The position numbers and the translations under genes were made by a program. The notes under the pieces were generated by a model. It saw only the letters and a program-made list of their open reading frames with translations, was not told where the DNA came from and made no database searches. Shown one piece after another: positions 11,013-21,503 of a stretch of 64,000 nucleotides of DNA. Source of the DNA: Stromatinia cepivora (Eukaryota > Ascomycota > Leotiomycetes > Helotiales > Sclerotiniaceae); contig RCTD01000004.1 of assembly GCA_014898415.1 (NCBI GenBank), forward strand, positions 2,355,001 to 2,419,000, given 5' to 3'. Within the stretch, counting starts at the first letter, position 1, and every line of letters begins with the position of its first letter.

Positions 11013-11400
11013 TGATTGTCTGAACTATAGTTCGACAATAAGATGTTCTTATTTCTTGAATTCATTTGGGATCTTCAAATAATTCAAATAATATTCGAAG
11101 CGTTTTAGATGTTCTCTTGATCTTAGATATTCAAAGTATTTGAAATATTCAACCCATCGAAATACCACACAATACCCAATTGACCGAATTATAACTTGTT
11201 AACAAGATATTTTCATTTCCTGAACCCATTTGGGATCTCTAAATAACTTAAATAATATCCAGAGCGTTCCAAATGTCCCTCTGATTTCAGATACTCAGGG
11301 TACTCAAAATATTCAATCTGCTGGAACATCATATGGCACTCAATTGTCCATATAATATGATAATGAGATATTTTTTATTCTTGAATTCACTTCGGAGTAT
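11013..11400. repeat. Degenerate tandem repeat, unit about 164 bp, about 2.4 copies
   Basis: Copies begin near 11013, 11177 and 11341, an exact 164-bp step each time. Shared words in order include gaattcatttgggatct, aaataatat, agcgtt, gatactcaaagta and atattcaa. Differences between copies are mostly C/T and G/A transitions, as expected after RIP-like decay. The third copy is cut short after about 60 bp. Confidence 0.75.
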
Positions 11401-11724
11401 TCTACTGAATTGAAAAATTCAAATCGAAAGATTTAGACGGCATCTTGGATACGAATATATGAGTGAAAGGGTATTCTTCAGTATATAGCAAGGGCATACA
11501 GAAATCGGTATATGAAACCATGTACTCCAGTGTATGTATCTTCAAGCAGTCTAGATATTATCCTAAGATCCCGGTGCCCAGCTACGTTTCCAGTATATAA
11601 GATAGTCTAATCATATACAAGCCACCAGAGTGTACTGCTTTTACGGAAACCGCTACTAATTTCGTGCGAGACTTTATCAATTCTGCCGGGGTTAAATCTA
11701 GTCCACCTATGTAGCGTGACTATG

Positions 11725-11816
11725 TCACTGTTTACCTCGTAGGCGAGAAATAACAACCTATGAATTAGGATCACTGTTTACCTCGTAGGCGAGAAATAAC
11801 AACCTATGAATTAGGA
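11725..11816. repeat. Perfect 46-bp tandem duplication
   Basis: The 46-bp unit starting tcactgtttacctcgtaggc occurs at 11725-11770 and again at 11771-11816 with no difference seen. Each unit contains a small inverted repeat, CTCG-TAGG-CGAG. Perfect identity beside the degraded 164-bp repeats indicates a recent event. Confidence 0.9.
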
Positions 11817-12209
11817 AAACATTGCCTAGTCGACTTGACTAATGCGATTACGATAAAGTGTTATGCTAATTATTATCATTATTACAAGCAATTGATTCTT
11901 AACACAAGTCCTGCGCATCCCATTCGAGCCCCATGTAATGATGTGGTCTAAAGTGCTCCCCTTGATAGTAATAGTCGTAGAGCAACCTTTTTGACTGAAT
12001 GATATTCATAGTTCCGGTAGTAGTAGCAGCGCTGTTTTATTCTATGGACCGCAAATGGGATTAGAGTGTGTAGTCCCACCTTGTCGATGTATATTGTGCT
12101 GACTCATCATCCCCTGACAACATTCCAACATAAGCGAGGCGGGGACTCCATTCAACATTTCCAAATGTAACATCAATCAAAAGATATTTTTGCTTCAACT
12201 TGGACAATC

Positions 12210-13324
12210 ATGGAGCTATATACAGATGAAACTCCAGCGGCGATTAAAAATGCCCCCGTAAGTGATAAATAATCAAGCTCATACCTCCTAACCCCATTCA
12301 TAGCTAACCAACAACAGGGACTCCATTTAATCACCGAAAACACACCCAACGGAAAAAAAGTCCAAATCATGCTTGAAGAACTCAAAGATGTTTATAACAT
12401 TGAATGGACAACTAGTTTAATTGATCTCGAAACCGATGAGCAAAAGAAAGATTGGTTTTTATGTCTTAACCCTAATGGTATGATAATTATTGAACTCCTA
12501 CTTTGGTTTTGCGGTCGTTGGATGTGTTTTTAATAGAGATGGATGTTAGGACGTATTCCAATCTTGATAGATAATACATGTACGCCGAGTTTTCCGGTTA
12601 TGGAATCTTCTGCTGAGCTTCTGTATCTGGTGGATGCTTTTGATCAGGATAGTGTTTTCGGATTTGAGGATAAGTATGAGGTTCATGATGGGTTTCCATT
12701 TCCATGCCATTTTAAAATTTCTTTCACTTGCTTATATAACAATGAATCCTTAATTTTCCCATTGAATCTGCCTCTCTTTGACAGACAATTGCTGATTCTG
12801 ATCTGAATGTAGCATAGCGAGGCAGTCCAATAGTTATTTTTCTGGTAAGCATCAGGTCAGCCCAACCAAGGATAAAACAATCATTTCAGCAAATCCGCAT
12901 CTGAAAAGATTCCCTGTACGTAACTTGTCTAAGCTACCATCCTTCACTCAATCTCAAAAAAGATTCAAATCCTCCAACAACTCCAAACTAACAACAACAA
13001 CTAGACGCCATCTCCCGCTTCAGAAACGAAACATTACGCATCTACAACGTCCTCGAGCAGCGCCTCTCCGGACATTATACAGGCGTATCACGTGAATTTC
13101 TAGCTGGAAAAGGAAATGGTAAATATAGTTTTGCTGATATAGGGACTTGGCCTTGGGTGAAAGCATGGAGGTATGTGGGATTTACTGAGGGGGAAATGGG
13201 GCAATTTCCTTGTTTGTTGAGGTGGATTGAACGGATTGCGGTACGAGGACCTGCGAAGAGAGGTATTTCGGATTTTTATGATAGTGAGGAGAATTTGGGG
13301 CTGAGGGTATCGACAGAGGTGTAG
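12210..13324 (+). pseudogene. Broken glutathione S-transferase gene (Ure2p/GST-like)
   Basis: Five exons can be recognised: 12210-12257, 12318-12477, 12550-12680, 12814-12915 and 13005-13324. The N-terminal thioredoxin-like domain has GKKVQIMLEELKDVYN, CLNPNGRIPILID and VMESSAELLYLVDAFD. The C-terminal helical domain has AISRFRNETLRIYNVLEQRL and YSFADIGTWPWVKAW. Exon 4, which should encode the WLFFW...GQPNQGQNNHF segment, carries TAG at 12832 where tryptophan is expected. It lacks one T in the run at 12838-12841: the exon is 102 nt where the flanking phases need 103. It also has TAA at 12846 and 12873 where glutamine is expected. All three stops fit CpA-to-TpA change on one strand or the other. 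Outer exons are intact, so loss is recent. A functional gene would need this exon bypassed, and the phases of exons 3 and 5 do not allow simple skipping. Confidence 0.82.
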
Positions 13325-13705
13325 ACTTTGGCAGATTGCGTGTTAAATTGGATTAGGGGATATGTTTATTTTTATGATTACTGGAAAGTGATGGTTTGGC
13401 TATGCTTGATAAAATGTGCATGGGGTATGGTTTGCATCATTCATTCAATGTATCATAAAATAAAGTCATCAAAATTATCGTTATCCTATCTCAATCTCCG
13501 ACAACCCTACACTGTAAGGTAACGTCATTGATATTGCTACTGCTACCTGAAGAAAAGAAATGAAAAGAAATTCGTTCCGTCATCATTGCCAATATCGGCA
13601 TAATTCACCGCATCACCTATTCATCAATTTTTCTCCCTCGGCAACATTCATCCACACCACTCTCTCAAAAAAGCTGTATTACCAACCTTAGATATCCACC
13701 CAGTA
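13325..13705. other. Convergent intergenic interval
   Basis: 380 bp between the 3' ends of the GST relic and the large orphan gene; no gene seen. Confidence 0.45.
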
Positions 13706-16700
13706 CTAAAGCATCTCCCATTCTCCAGCCTCCTCAGCTTCTTCATCGACTTCATCCTCAGCCATAGTCCATGACTCCTCGGATTCTGCGCCACTGTCAT
13801 ACTCATCTTCATTAACTTCCTGTGCAGAGTTGGCTCCTAAAACAACAGCCTCTAGGGCTTGGATTGGAAGCATTCCCTCAGGCTTGGTGATATCAAGAAC
13901 CAATGCATGTCCATCAAGTTCCCCCGGGGTAGACACAGAAGCCTCATTAATGGCAGCGACCTCGGCCTTAGCAAGTTCAGCTTCTGCACCATCGTTATTT
14001 ACAATCTCAGTTGACTTGCAATCATTTGACAATTCTCGTTCTTGTCGTTTAATGTATGCACGCTGACGGTTCTCTAGATTTCTGATGGCATAACCTCTGC
14101 GGCAAAACTTTTCGTTCTGATGCTGGAATGTGTTACCGTCGAATTCTTCATCTTTCGTACCAGCTCTTTTGATAGAGGCTGATTGACGTTCTCTGAGTCC
14201 TCCAACACCTACACTGGCTGTCATAAATTCATGACGGCGTGCGTTAGAAATATATGCGCCTGGCATATGTTGAGCGTGGTCTGCATTATTAACAGCATGA
14301 TTTTGAAGCCCACTCTTGACTCCTCTTAATCTTGAATAAAGGTTATCTTCCATGTATCGGCTCTGGAATGGACGATCTTCGACTCGGCTGCGAGAGAAAT
14401 AGTCGAATGATGATTGCGCATGATTTCGGGAATGTGGGCCGTCATAGGTAGCATCGATCTTGTCTTGCTGTTCTTTCTCACGCATTGCCTTTTGATTTTC
14501 CTCCCATTGAGTATAGCAAGAACTCATTGGTCGTTGCTTGGCATACTGAGAAGCCCTATAGCCATCGAAAGCCTCGAAATTGCTCACCAGTTCACGGCGT
14601 GGTGGAGGTGAAATTTTGGTGGGCACTGCCCCCCGGTGAGCCTCAAGACGAGGACGAGCTTCGGTCACTGGACTTTCTTCAATGTCCTGCGCATTCACAT
14701 CATGGAAAGTATTGGCATTTGTCTCCTCTGCCTGTCTCTCGTTGGCTTTACGCAAAGCTCTGGAGGCCAGTGCTTTTTGACGAGCCTCATACATCATATT
14801 TTGAGCTCCGATACCCAGCGAGGAGAATGGCACCTGGAAAGGCCGACTTGGAAATGTGTTGTGGTAAAGGAGGTGGGGTAGGTCCGATCCATGAGTATGG
14901 CAGGAATCAGTCTCGGCTGGCACCTTCGTGGCGCTGGAGTGTTGGGGGGACTCTAGCTCTGTGTACAGGTTCCTCACATGATGAGAGAATGTTGAAGGTT
15001 TTTTTTCATTTTCAATGGCAACCTGCTCATTTCCTAACTCCAACTCCGCAAGAGGAAGTGAAGATGGCTCGGACTCAACAAGGGTCATCCATTCTGACTC
15101 ATGAGTGAGGCCTGAACCTCTCTCGACTGGTACAAGTGGAATGCGCTTTCTAACCGGTGCAGGAGTACGTCTCTCGCAGAGCTGTCCGTTGAGAATAAAC
15201 CTAGGATATCTCCACTTCTCTCCATTGTTTGGAAATAAAGGAATAGGAACAGACTGTTGTTGGAGACTCTTTATCATCAAGGCTCGCAACATTTTATCCG
15301 ACAATCCGGAATCGCTCAAGCGCTGATAAACAGCAGGAGATGTAATGCTTGAGTAGACTTGTCCATCGAGAGGGAAACTACCTGCGAAACCAGCTTGGTT
15401 CCAGCAAGGTAAGGTATTTTCAATAGCAAAGTCCCATGGGCCGCATTCTCGCATTGGAATGTTTTCTGTTACCAATTCTTTTCCTTTCATGTCCTCCAAC
15501 TCCTGTATACTGTACATGTGGTGTAGAATGGTACGATTTCCCGGATCAACATGCGTTTCCTCAAGATCAGTCTTGTTGTTGTTGACCGTACCAAAAGATT
15601 GACGTTGGAATACATCAGCATTTAGGTGGTGCAAGTGAGTGGGATAGGCTCTGACACCTGGACCATTGTTGCTGATATCGAAAGCTTGAGACTCGAGTTT
15701 GTTCTTGGAATGTGGGCTAGTGTCAGTTGGCTCCATATGAGTGACAGAAAGTTCCGATGTTCTTCCAGTATTGCTAGCGTTAGCAGCACCTTCAGAATTG
15801 ACCATGACCCGCTCTCCAGTGGTCTCGACATCGGAAAGTGAATCGTTGGCCGATACATACTCACCAGAAAGCGCATCTGAACTATAAGCTGAACCAACGG
15901 AGGTGTGTTTTTTGGTAAGCTCTTGAATGACCTCCGGTGCAACTTCAGGTCCCCAGAGCATTCTTGGCTCTTGCATAATCTTGGCCGTATCATCCATCCA
16001 GGCAATAACGCTTTCCAGTTTCTCCTTGTGATCGGGGGTTTCTGGTTCTGTGCCGAAGACTGATTCGGTGCATTCAGAAGTCTTTTGCAGTGCGTCGCCA
16101 TGTAAAAGGGGCGCAAAACCGAGATTATGGTGCTGATCCTCTTTCGATTTGACACATTCCATGCACCAGTTGGTTCCTTCAGCTCTTTGAACTTTGCTGA
16201 ATTGATCCATGACTAGGGACCGACCACACGGGCCCCGGTGCTCAAGCTTTAGGCACTCAACCTTACCAACGTGACGGTCCATTCTTCTACATTCCTCGAG
16301 TGGTAAATTCATCGCCAACTCTGCTTTGCTCAAAATATTGCGTAGGTCTACACTCTTCGTCAAAGTTGTGGCAGCTTCTAATTCCTTGATAACAACAAAT
16401 ATGCGAGCTGCATACTTTTCAATGTGGTTCCAAAAGCTGCCAGGATGGGGTGTTGTAGAACGAGCTCGGAATCGAATAGCTCCGTCGTAAGCAGACTTTT
16501 GCTTTGCATTCATTCCTTTCCAGAACTTGCTGGCACTTAAAGCTTCAACAGCTTCTAACCAAGCTATTTGAAGCTGGTTCATATCTGCATATTCCTGTTC
16601 CAGTTCATCACGTCGTGTTTGCAACTGAGATTTGTTGAGAGAACTGGTGCTGACGTCAAGAGCTCGTCGATCCATCTCCATGTGATTGGTAGGATTAGTT

Positions 16701-17188
16701 GAGTTTACTGAATAATTTTGGTTGATATCTCGGTGTCGCGTGCTATTCAAGTTGTCAAAAGTCTGAAATAGCGGGCTGGGGGCAGGTTGGCCAATCTCAG
16801 GGTCAGATTCTTCATTGGAAGGAGCCTGGAAAGCCTTTTCAAACTCAAGATAGTGCTTCCTGATATCAAGAATCATTTTCTTGTTGTGTTGCTCTCGAAA
16901 CTCGGAAGGCTTCTTAAATTTTTCTTCCGTGGTTCTCTTGAGAAGGGGGAAAAGAGTAAGGGGGCGCTTGTTGATCTCAAGAGATTCTTGTTTGAGTCTC
17001 ATGCCACGGGAAGTAGGAGCTCGGATTGTGAAATTTCTGTTAAAAGCATCTTCGATCACAGCCATACCGTCCATGCGGTCAGCAGTCTCGGAAAGTAGGT
17101 TATAAATATGAAGTTTGCCTGCTTTGAGACGGGATGTCTCAATCTCATTGAGATCCGAATCACCAGAAGGAGGCGGCTGACTTGCCAT
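13706..17188 (-). CDS. Large hypothetical protein (1160 aa), single exon
   Basis: One uninterrupted frame starting MASQPPPSGDSDLNEIETSR. The N-terminal 130 residues are charged and probably helical. Residues about 180-290 form a more ordered segment (QIAWLEAVEALSASKFWKGM, FWNHIEKYAARIFVVIKELE). Residues about 296-353 hold spaced Cys/His pairs (ECRRMDRHVGKVECL, HRGPCGRS, NWCMECVKS, QHH) that could bind zinc. The remaining 800 residues look disordered, with a basic RRGYAIRNLENRQRAYIKRQ segment and an acidic end (GAESEESWTMAEDEVDEEAE). The family is not recognised; it is probably a lineage-restricted ascomycete protein. The frame is long and codon use is normal, so the gene call is firm though its function is not. 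Confidence 0.85.
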   Translation of the reverse strand: MASQPPPSGDSDLNEIETSRLKAGKLHIYNLLSETADRMDGMAVIEDAFNRNFTIRAPTSRGMRLKQESLEINKRPLTLFPLLKRTTEEKFKKPSEFREQHNKKMILDIRKHYLEFEKAFQAPSNEESDPEIGQPAPSPLFQTFDNLNSTRHRDINQNYSVNSTNPTNHMEMDRRALDVSTSSLNKSQLQTRRDELEQEYADMNQLQIAWLEAVEALSASKFWKGMNAKQKSAYDGAIRFRARSTTPHPGSFWNHIEKYAARIFVVIKELEAATTLTKSVDLRNILSKAELAMNLPLEECRRMDRHVGKVECLKLEHRGPCGRSLVMDQFSKVQRAEGTNWCMECVKSKEDQHHNLGFAPLLHGDALQKTSECTESVFGTEPETPDHKEKLESVIAWMDDTAKIMQEPRMLWGPEVAPEVIQELTKKHTSVGSAYSSDALSGEYVSANDSLSDVETTGERVMVNSEGAANASNTGRTSELSVTHMEPTDTSPHSKNKLESQAFDISNNGPGVRAYPTHLHHLNADVFQRQSFGTVNNNKTDLEETHVDPGNRTILHHMYSIQELEDMKGKELVTENIPMRECGPWDFAIENTLPCWNQAGFAGSFPLDGQVYSSITSPAVYQRLSDSGLSDKMLRALMIKSLQQQSVPIPLFPNNGEKWRYPRFILNGQLCERRTPAPVRKRIPLVPVERGSGLTHESEWMTLVESEPSSLPLAELELGNEQVAIENEKKPSTFSHHVRNLYTELESPQHSSATKVPAETDSCHTHGSDLPHLLYHNTFPSRPFQVPFSSLGIGAQNMMYEARQKALASRALRKANERQAEETNANTFHDVNAQDIEESPVTEARPRLEAHRGAVPTKISPPPRRELVSNFEAFDGYRASQYAKQRPMSSCYTQWEENQKAMREKEQQDKIDATYDGPHSRNHAQSSFDYFSRSRVEDRPFQSRYMEDNLYSRLRGVKSGLQNHAVNNADHAQHMPGAYISNARRHEFMTASVGVGGLRERQSASIKRAGTKDEEFDGNTFQHQNEKFCRRGYAIRNLENRQRAYIKRQERELSNDCKSTEIVNNDGAEAELAKAEVAAINEASVSTPGELDGHALVLDITKPEGMLPIQALEAVVLGANSAQEVNEDEYDSGAESEESWTMAEDEVDEEAEEAGEWEML

Positions 17189-17618
17189 GATTTTTGTCCT
17201 GTATTTTGTTTTGTTGGATGGTATTGTAATTTGATTTCACGAAATATTGGAGAATTGTGAAAAGGAAGTTGTTAGGAAAAGGAGGATGTAGGGTTGTAGG
17301 TGAGGAGGTTGGGTTTAAGTAACCAAATTCTGAGCTAGTACGGTGGAATATTTGAAATGGCGGGGTGGTTGCTGTACAAGTAAATTCGTTGCTGTACAAA
17401 ACAAATATAACAAACATGGCATCACAAAGAAGATTCAATGGCAACCGAACCCAGAATTATACTGAGGCGAATTAAGTTTAAACAGAGAGTCTTCCAGGAT
17501 TCACTTTTGGTTAGCTTCAATATTCATTATTTGCAGCTTCAGTCTTGATCTTCTTGGGACATCTTCTTTATCACAACAACAACAAATTTCTGTACAGTAT
17601 ATTGAACACAACGCAGTC
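17189..17618. promoter_or_regulatory. Divergent promoter region
   Basis: 430 bp between the start of the large minus-strand gene and the plus-strand coiled-coil paralogue. Pyrimidine-rich on the minus strand (tcccaaccctacatcctcc-like), as in many fungal leaders. Confidence 0.4.
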
Positions 17619-19001
17619 ATGAACGAGACGACAGATCACATCCACTCGGATTCTCCTGCTGGGAATCAAGAAGCTGCCATCGAGCAGGCGCTCGGCAAGA
17701 TCATGACGGACAGACATGCTGGTGCGATTGTTGTTGATAAACTACAAACCATTTATAGCATAAGCATTTGCTTCTCACATCACCAATTCAGTCCTTGATC
17801 TATCGCTTTGGTACGAACGTTGAATCACCCACATTTCTGGCAGTGGAAAGCACTTATGTTAGCCAATTCGAACGTCCTGGAAGCAACAAGCTTGTCAACA
17901 TTGATCATTTATGGAAAATTCCTGGTCGATTGATTCGAGTAGAAGATACTATTAATCGTCGTGTCAATGGGTTTGGAAGAGCGGATGAAGCCGTCACTCG
18001 ACGTATAACATTGATTGGTGATCACCAAGATGAGGTTGGGCTTGAGCACATGCATTGCATCATGTTTTCTAGATATAGACATCTCGAGATGATGGTCCCA
18101 GTGATAGTCATTACTTCTACAAAGAAGGCGAAGAAGTTGACTTGAGGAAGGAAAGAGCAATTGAAACAATTCCTCGTGTCAACAATACAACAGGATGATT
18201 TGTGAGTAAAATTCCTATCACCTCTTGAGAAACGTTTTCTCCTAGACATCTTTTGTCAATAAAATCCAGTCTTTTGCTGCATAGTATTTCCTTTGCGTCA
18301 TTGCTTCGCTTTGATAAAAATTCGGTCAAAGTAACTTGATTCATGCTAACAATAAGAAACAGCTCTGATCATGGTTCTGAATTCACGGTCGACTCACTTG
18401 TTAGAGATACTCCGGCGGCTACATCGACTGCTGGATCCGATCATGAAGGCGATAATGAAGATGAAGACGAATATGGTGTACCTCGATGGTTCCGCGAACA
18501 GGAGCCATACGAAGACCAAAGCTCAAACGACAATGAGATGGAAGTTGAAACGGACAGAGAAGCAGTCAGTCGTCGCGAAGACGCTGTTGAGGGCAAAGAG
18601 GAATGGGTCGAGAGGGAATCTAACCACGCAATTGCTTTCGTGGCATCCTTAAAGACTCGTGAAGATAATTTCGCTGCCCGTGAGCAAGATCTTGAAAACC
18701 GGGAGACGGCCCTAGCAGTCCGCGCTGCAGCTCTTGAGCGACGAGAGATTGATGCTGATATTGAGATGGCGGCTCGTGAGCGCGCAATGACACATCGTGT
18801 AGAGAGGTAACTACTGGGAGAACATGCCGCAACTTACGAATATACACGTGCCAGCTGGGTAAGTAATGTCTATTCTATTTTGATCAACGGTTCATGGGTG
18901 TTAATGCCTGTGCTTTTAGTGCCCCTCGCTTCAATCCTGACTTACCCCTCGGTCAATGGCCAGGAATTGCGGCTAGCATCGACTACCACTACGATGATTA
19001 G
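17619..19001 (+). CDS. Coiled-coil paralogue 1 (tandem pair), reading frame probably broken
   Basis: A start MNETTDHIHSDSPAGNQ opens a frame that runs to about 17760. Homology to paralogue 2 (LLLTSPIQSLIYRFG, then AVTRRITLIGDHQDEVGLEH) then continues one base out of frame, with no intron of matching phase. A second shift near 18085 leads into the protein-like stretch SDSHYFYKEGEEVDLRKER. After an intron ending at 18362, the segment 18363-18806 encodes an acidic linker (GDNEDEDEYGVPRWFREQEP) and a coiled coil (TREDNFAAREQDLENRETAL). A final exon 18920-19001 (GT at 18807, acceptor TTTTAG) adds APRFNPDLPLGQWPG and ends YHYDD. The two shifts look like single-base losses, so this may be a decaying gene. 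I cannot exclude unusual introns. Function unknown. Confidence 0.5.
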
Positions 19002-19528
19002 GAATAGTTGCGAAAATTTCTGAATAATGCACCATGCTCTCTGTGTCTGTCTGACCAACTGTACAAAATGGTATTGGCTTGCGTTGGGAACCGCGGAATA
19101 TGATATGTCTTTACTTTCTGTTTCGATAAATATATCGGGAATCTTTAGCTAGTATCATACTAAGTAATGAATTCATGAATTCAAATGTTGTCTCATTAGA
19201 GTAGTCTAAGAAATGATAATCATTTTCAGGCTTGAATCCCAACTTTGCAATGTAGATTTGTGAGACAAGCGCAGGCCGTGATGAAGTAGAACGGGTAGAC
19301 CGAGAGGAATACAATCACAATATATGAACTCGATAGGACAAGTCATTAAATACCAGCAGACCTCAATGAACATCTAACCTCTCTTTTCCCATCATACACA
19401 CTATCAACCCATCATCTGCAATCCCCACTCAAAATCCCAACTCTCCCTATTAAATATCCATATCGTTCTAGGTGACAAAGCAAACATACCTATCAATATA
19501 ACATAGAAGTCACAAAAATAAACAGTGA
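19002..19528. other. Intergenic between tandem paralogues
   Basis: No convincing gene; presumably the 3' flank of paralogue 1 and the promoter of paralogue 2. Confidence 0.4.
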
Positions 19529-21277
19529 ATGCTCAGAATACCTTTCCAAGAAAGATACACCTTGATAGACATTGACTCACGTGCCATCGCTTCGGTTGTT
19601 TACATGACTACACTAGCGTCTCAGGTGTCTTCAGTTTCGAACCGCGAAGTGTTTGCAAAGTTTTACACGTTGGATAACTTGCAAACCCTCCAGGCTTTTG
19701 TATCTCCAAAACCGAAAGGGTGGCAGATCTTGAGAGAAGGCAGTCAGTGAAGTGTTCGACTGCATCAAAAACTATTTCTACTACACTCCATTCATTTTTG
19801 ACGATTTATTTCTCGAGGCAACTGAAAATCTCAGGTCCCTTTTACTGACATCACCTACGCCATCATTGGTCTTTCGTTTTGGTCTCGAAGTTAATGATAT
19901 TACATTCGTCCACCGGGGAAACACAATACTCAATAGCAGCATTCAAGCCGTTGCAATACATCACCTTCGGAAGACTGTAGGTGGATATGTCAACGTACAG
20001 GATGTTATTTTCTTCACCCAAATACCGGAGCTCAAAGCAATTCCTCCTCAAGGCGGTCCAGTTGTTCGTCGTATTGTCACATTACTCGACAATAATCTAC
20101 GAGACCCCGGATTTGAATGCATGAAGTGTGATTGTGTTATGCGAGGAGACTACGTGTTGATGGTTAACTCACATGAGAGTTGGGATTCCAGTGCTACCTT
20201 TCCATTCAGCGACGGAAGAAGTGTGCAAACACATATCACGTAAGACTAAAGCTGAAAGTGAGTAGGCATGCATTTTCTGAGGGTTCGATGACAGTTAACA
20301 CTTCCCCGAGTGAACAGAGCCAGCAGCACACTCCGGTTGATAATGGCGAGGAACCTTCGGATTGCTTGGTCAATTTCGATGACGCTCTAACTCATAACCA
20401 AGCTTTGCACAGCACAAAGTACTAAAGTTTTAAATCAAGAGTCGCACGCATAGTCTCGACTTCAACATCTGCGGAAGTCATAAAAATCTGAAGATCTGAT
20501 TTCAAGTCTCTTGAAGTCACTATTCAGAAACTCGAACACGATTATGCTACGCGCTTTGAAGAACTCCATAAGAGAGAATCCAACATTGAGCTTCGGGAAG
20601 CCGATTACAAATCTCGATATGCTCGGTATGGTGAGCTTCTAGCTGACATGCGACAAAAGGAGGATGGCTTTGCTGCAAGGGAGTCTGCAATTATCAAACG
20701 CGAGGAGAGTTCAAAAATCGTAGAGGCAGATCTTGATCTACGCCTCCAGGCCGCCGACCTGGAGGACGAACGTATCGCATTCGAAGCTTCACAAAGAAAC
20801 GAACGATTGACATGCATTCGACATGGTCTTGACGAACGGGAAGGATTGCTAGTACTTGGCAGAAGCGCATTGAGAATAAGAGAGGTAGATGTCATTCGGC
20901 GTGAAAACCATGTTAAGACTCGGGAGAATACAATCGACGGTGTTGAAGACACCTTGCTAGCCAGGGAAGCTGCCGTCAAGGCGAGTGAAGCTGCACTCAT
21001 CTCCAGAGAATCAACTATGCAAGTTAGGGAAGAAGCTATCAAAAAGCGCGAAGAGGCTATTGAATCCGAAAAGGCTGTCATCAAGAATGATCAAGATTCC
21101 CTTAGGCTTCACGAAGCAAATTTGAAATATACTGAAAAGCGTCTTCAGACACAGGAAGTAAGGCTCAATTCTGATATCACCGATCGAGAACTTGCTGTGC
21201 TGGATCGTGAGCAAAAGATTGATGCTATGGATGCTGCTTCTAACATGGCGTGGAAAATTCCTAGAATTAAGCTATAG
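19529..21277 (+). CDS. Coiled-coil paralogue 2 (tandem pair)
   Basis: Three coding blocks are clear although their splice sites are not: about 19743-20243 (NYFYYTPFIFDDLF, LRSLLLTSPTPSLVFRFG, VVRRIVTLLDNNLRDPGFEC), about 20247-20425 (TVNTSPSEQSQQHTPVDNGE) and about 20497-21277. The last begins SLEVTIQKLEHDYATRFEEL and forms some 250 residues of coiled coil in which RE recurs about every seven residues (REAAVKASEAALISRESTM, QVREEAIKKREEAIESEK). A frame at 19529-19750 may be the first exon. The RFG block and the RRI...D...G.E...C block match paralogue 1 at 17768-18075, so the two genes arose by tandem duplication. The N-terminal region is not a domain I recognise. Localisation and role unknown. 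Confidence 0.55.
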
Positions 21278-21477
21278 ATGATAACATTATCTCACATGAG
21301 ACTGTTGGCGAGGCATCCAAGACGGACTATGCAGTTCCTGTAATACATTTTAGTGATGATTAATTGTCAGAATTCGCGACGGTTCTGCACGCGTGGTTCA
21401 TAGAAGATGGCTTTGCTCCTAGAGAGGACTAGTAGTAAGTTCACTCCCCCCTCCCCCCTCCATTCCACAATCCTCCT

Positions 21478-21503
21478 TTCCATCCATCCATCCATCCATC
21501 CAT
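21478..21503. repeat. (TCCA)n microsatellite
   Basis: Six or so uninterrupted tccа-type units (written tcca) within a CT-rich segment. Confidence 0.85.

Larger units (their letters stand above)
10724..12209. other. Gene-free repeat-bearing interval
   Basis: No open frame of note. It holds two different tandem repeats (listed separately) and is AT-rich in its first half. The segment 11580-11760 is of normal composition and resembles the decayed end of a mobile element, but no terminal repeats or coding remnant could be shown. Confidence 0.5.

Noticed and set aside
11580..11760. tRNA-like T-arm (ggggttaaatctagtcc) hinting at a SINE or tRNA gene
   Set aside because: No matching acceptor, D or anticodon arms could be folded by eye; chance similarity is likely.
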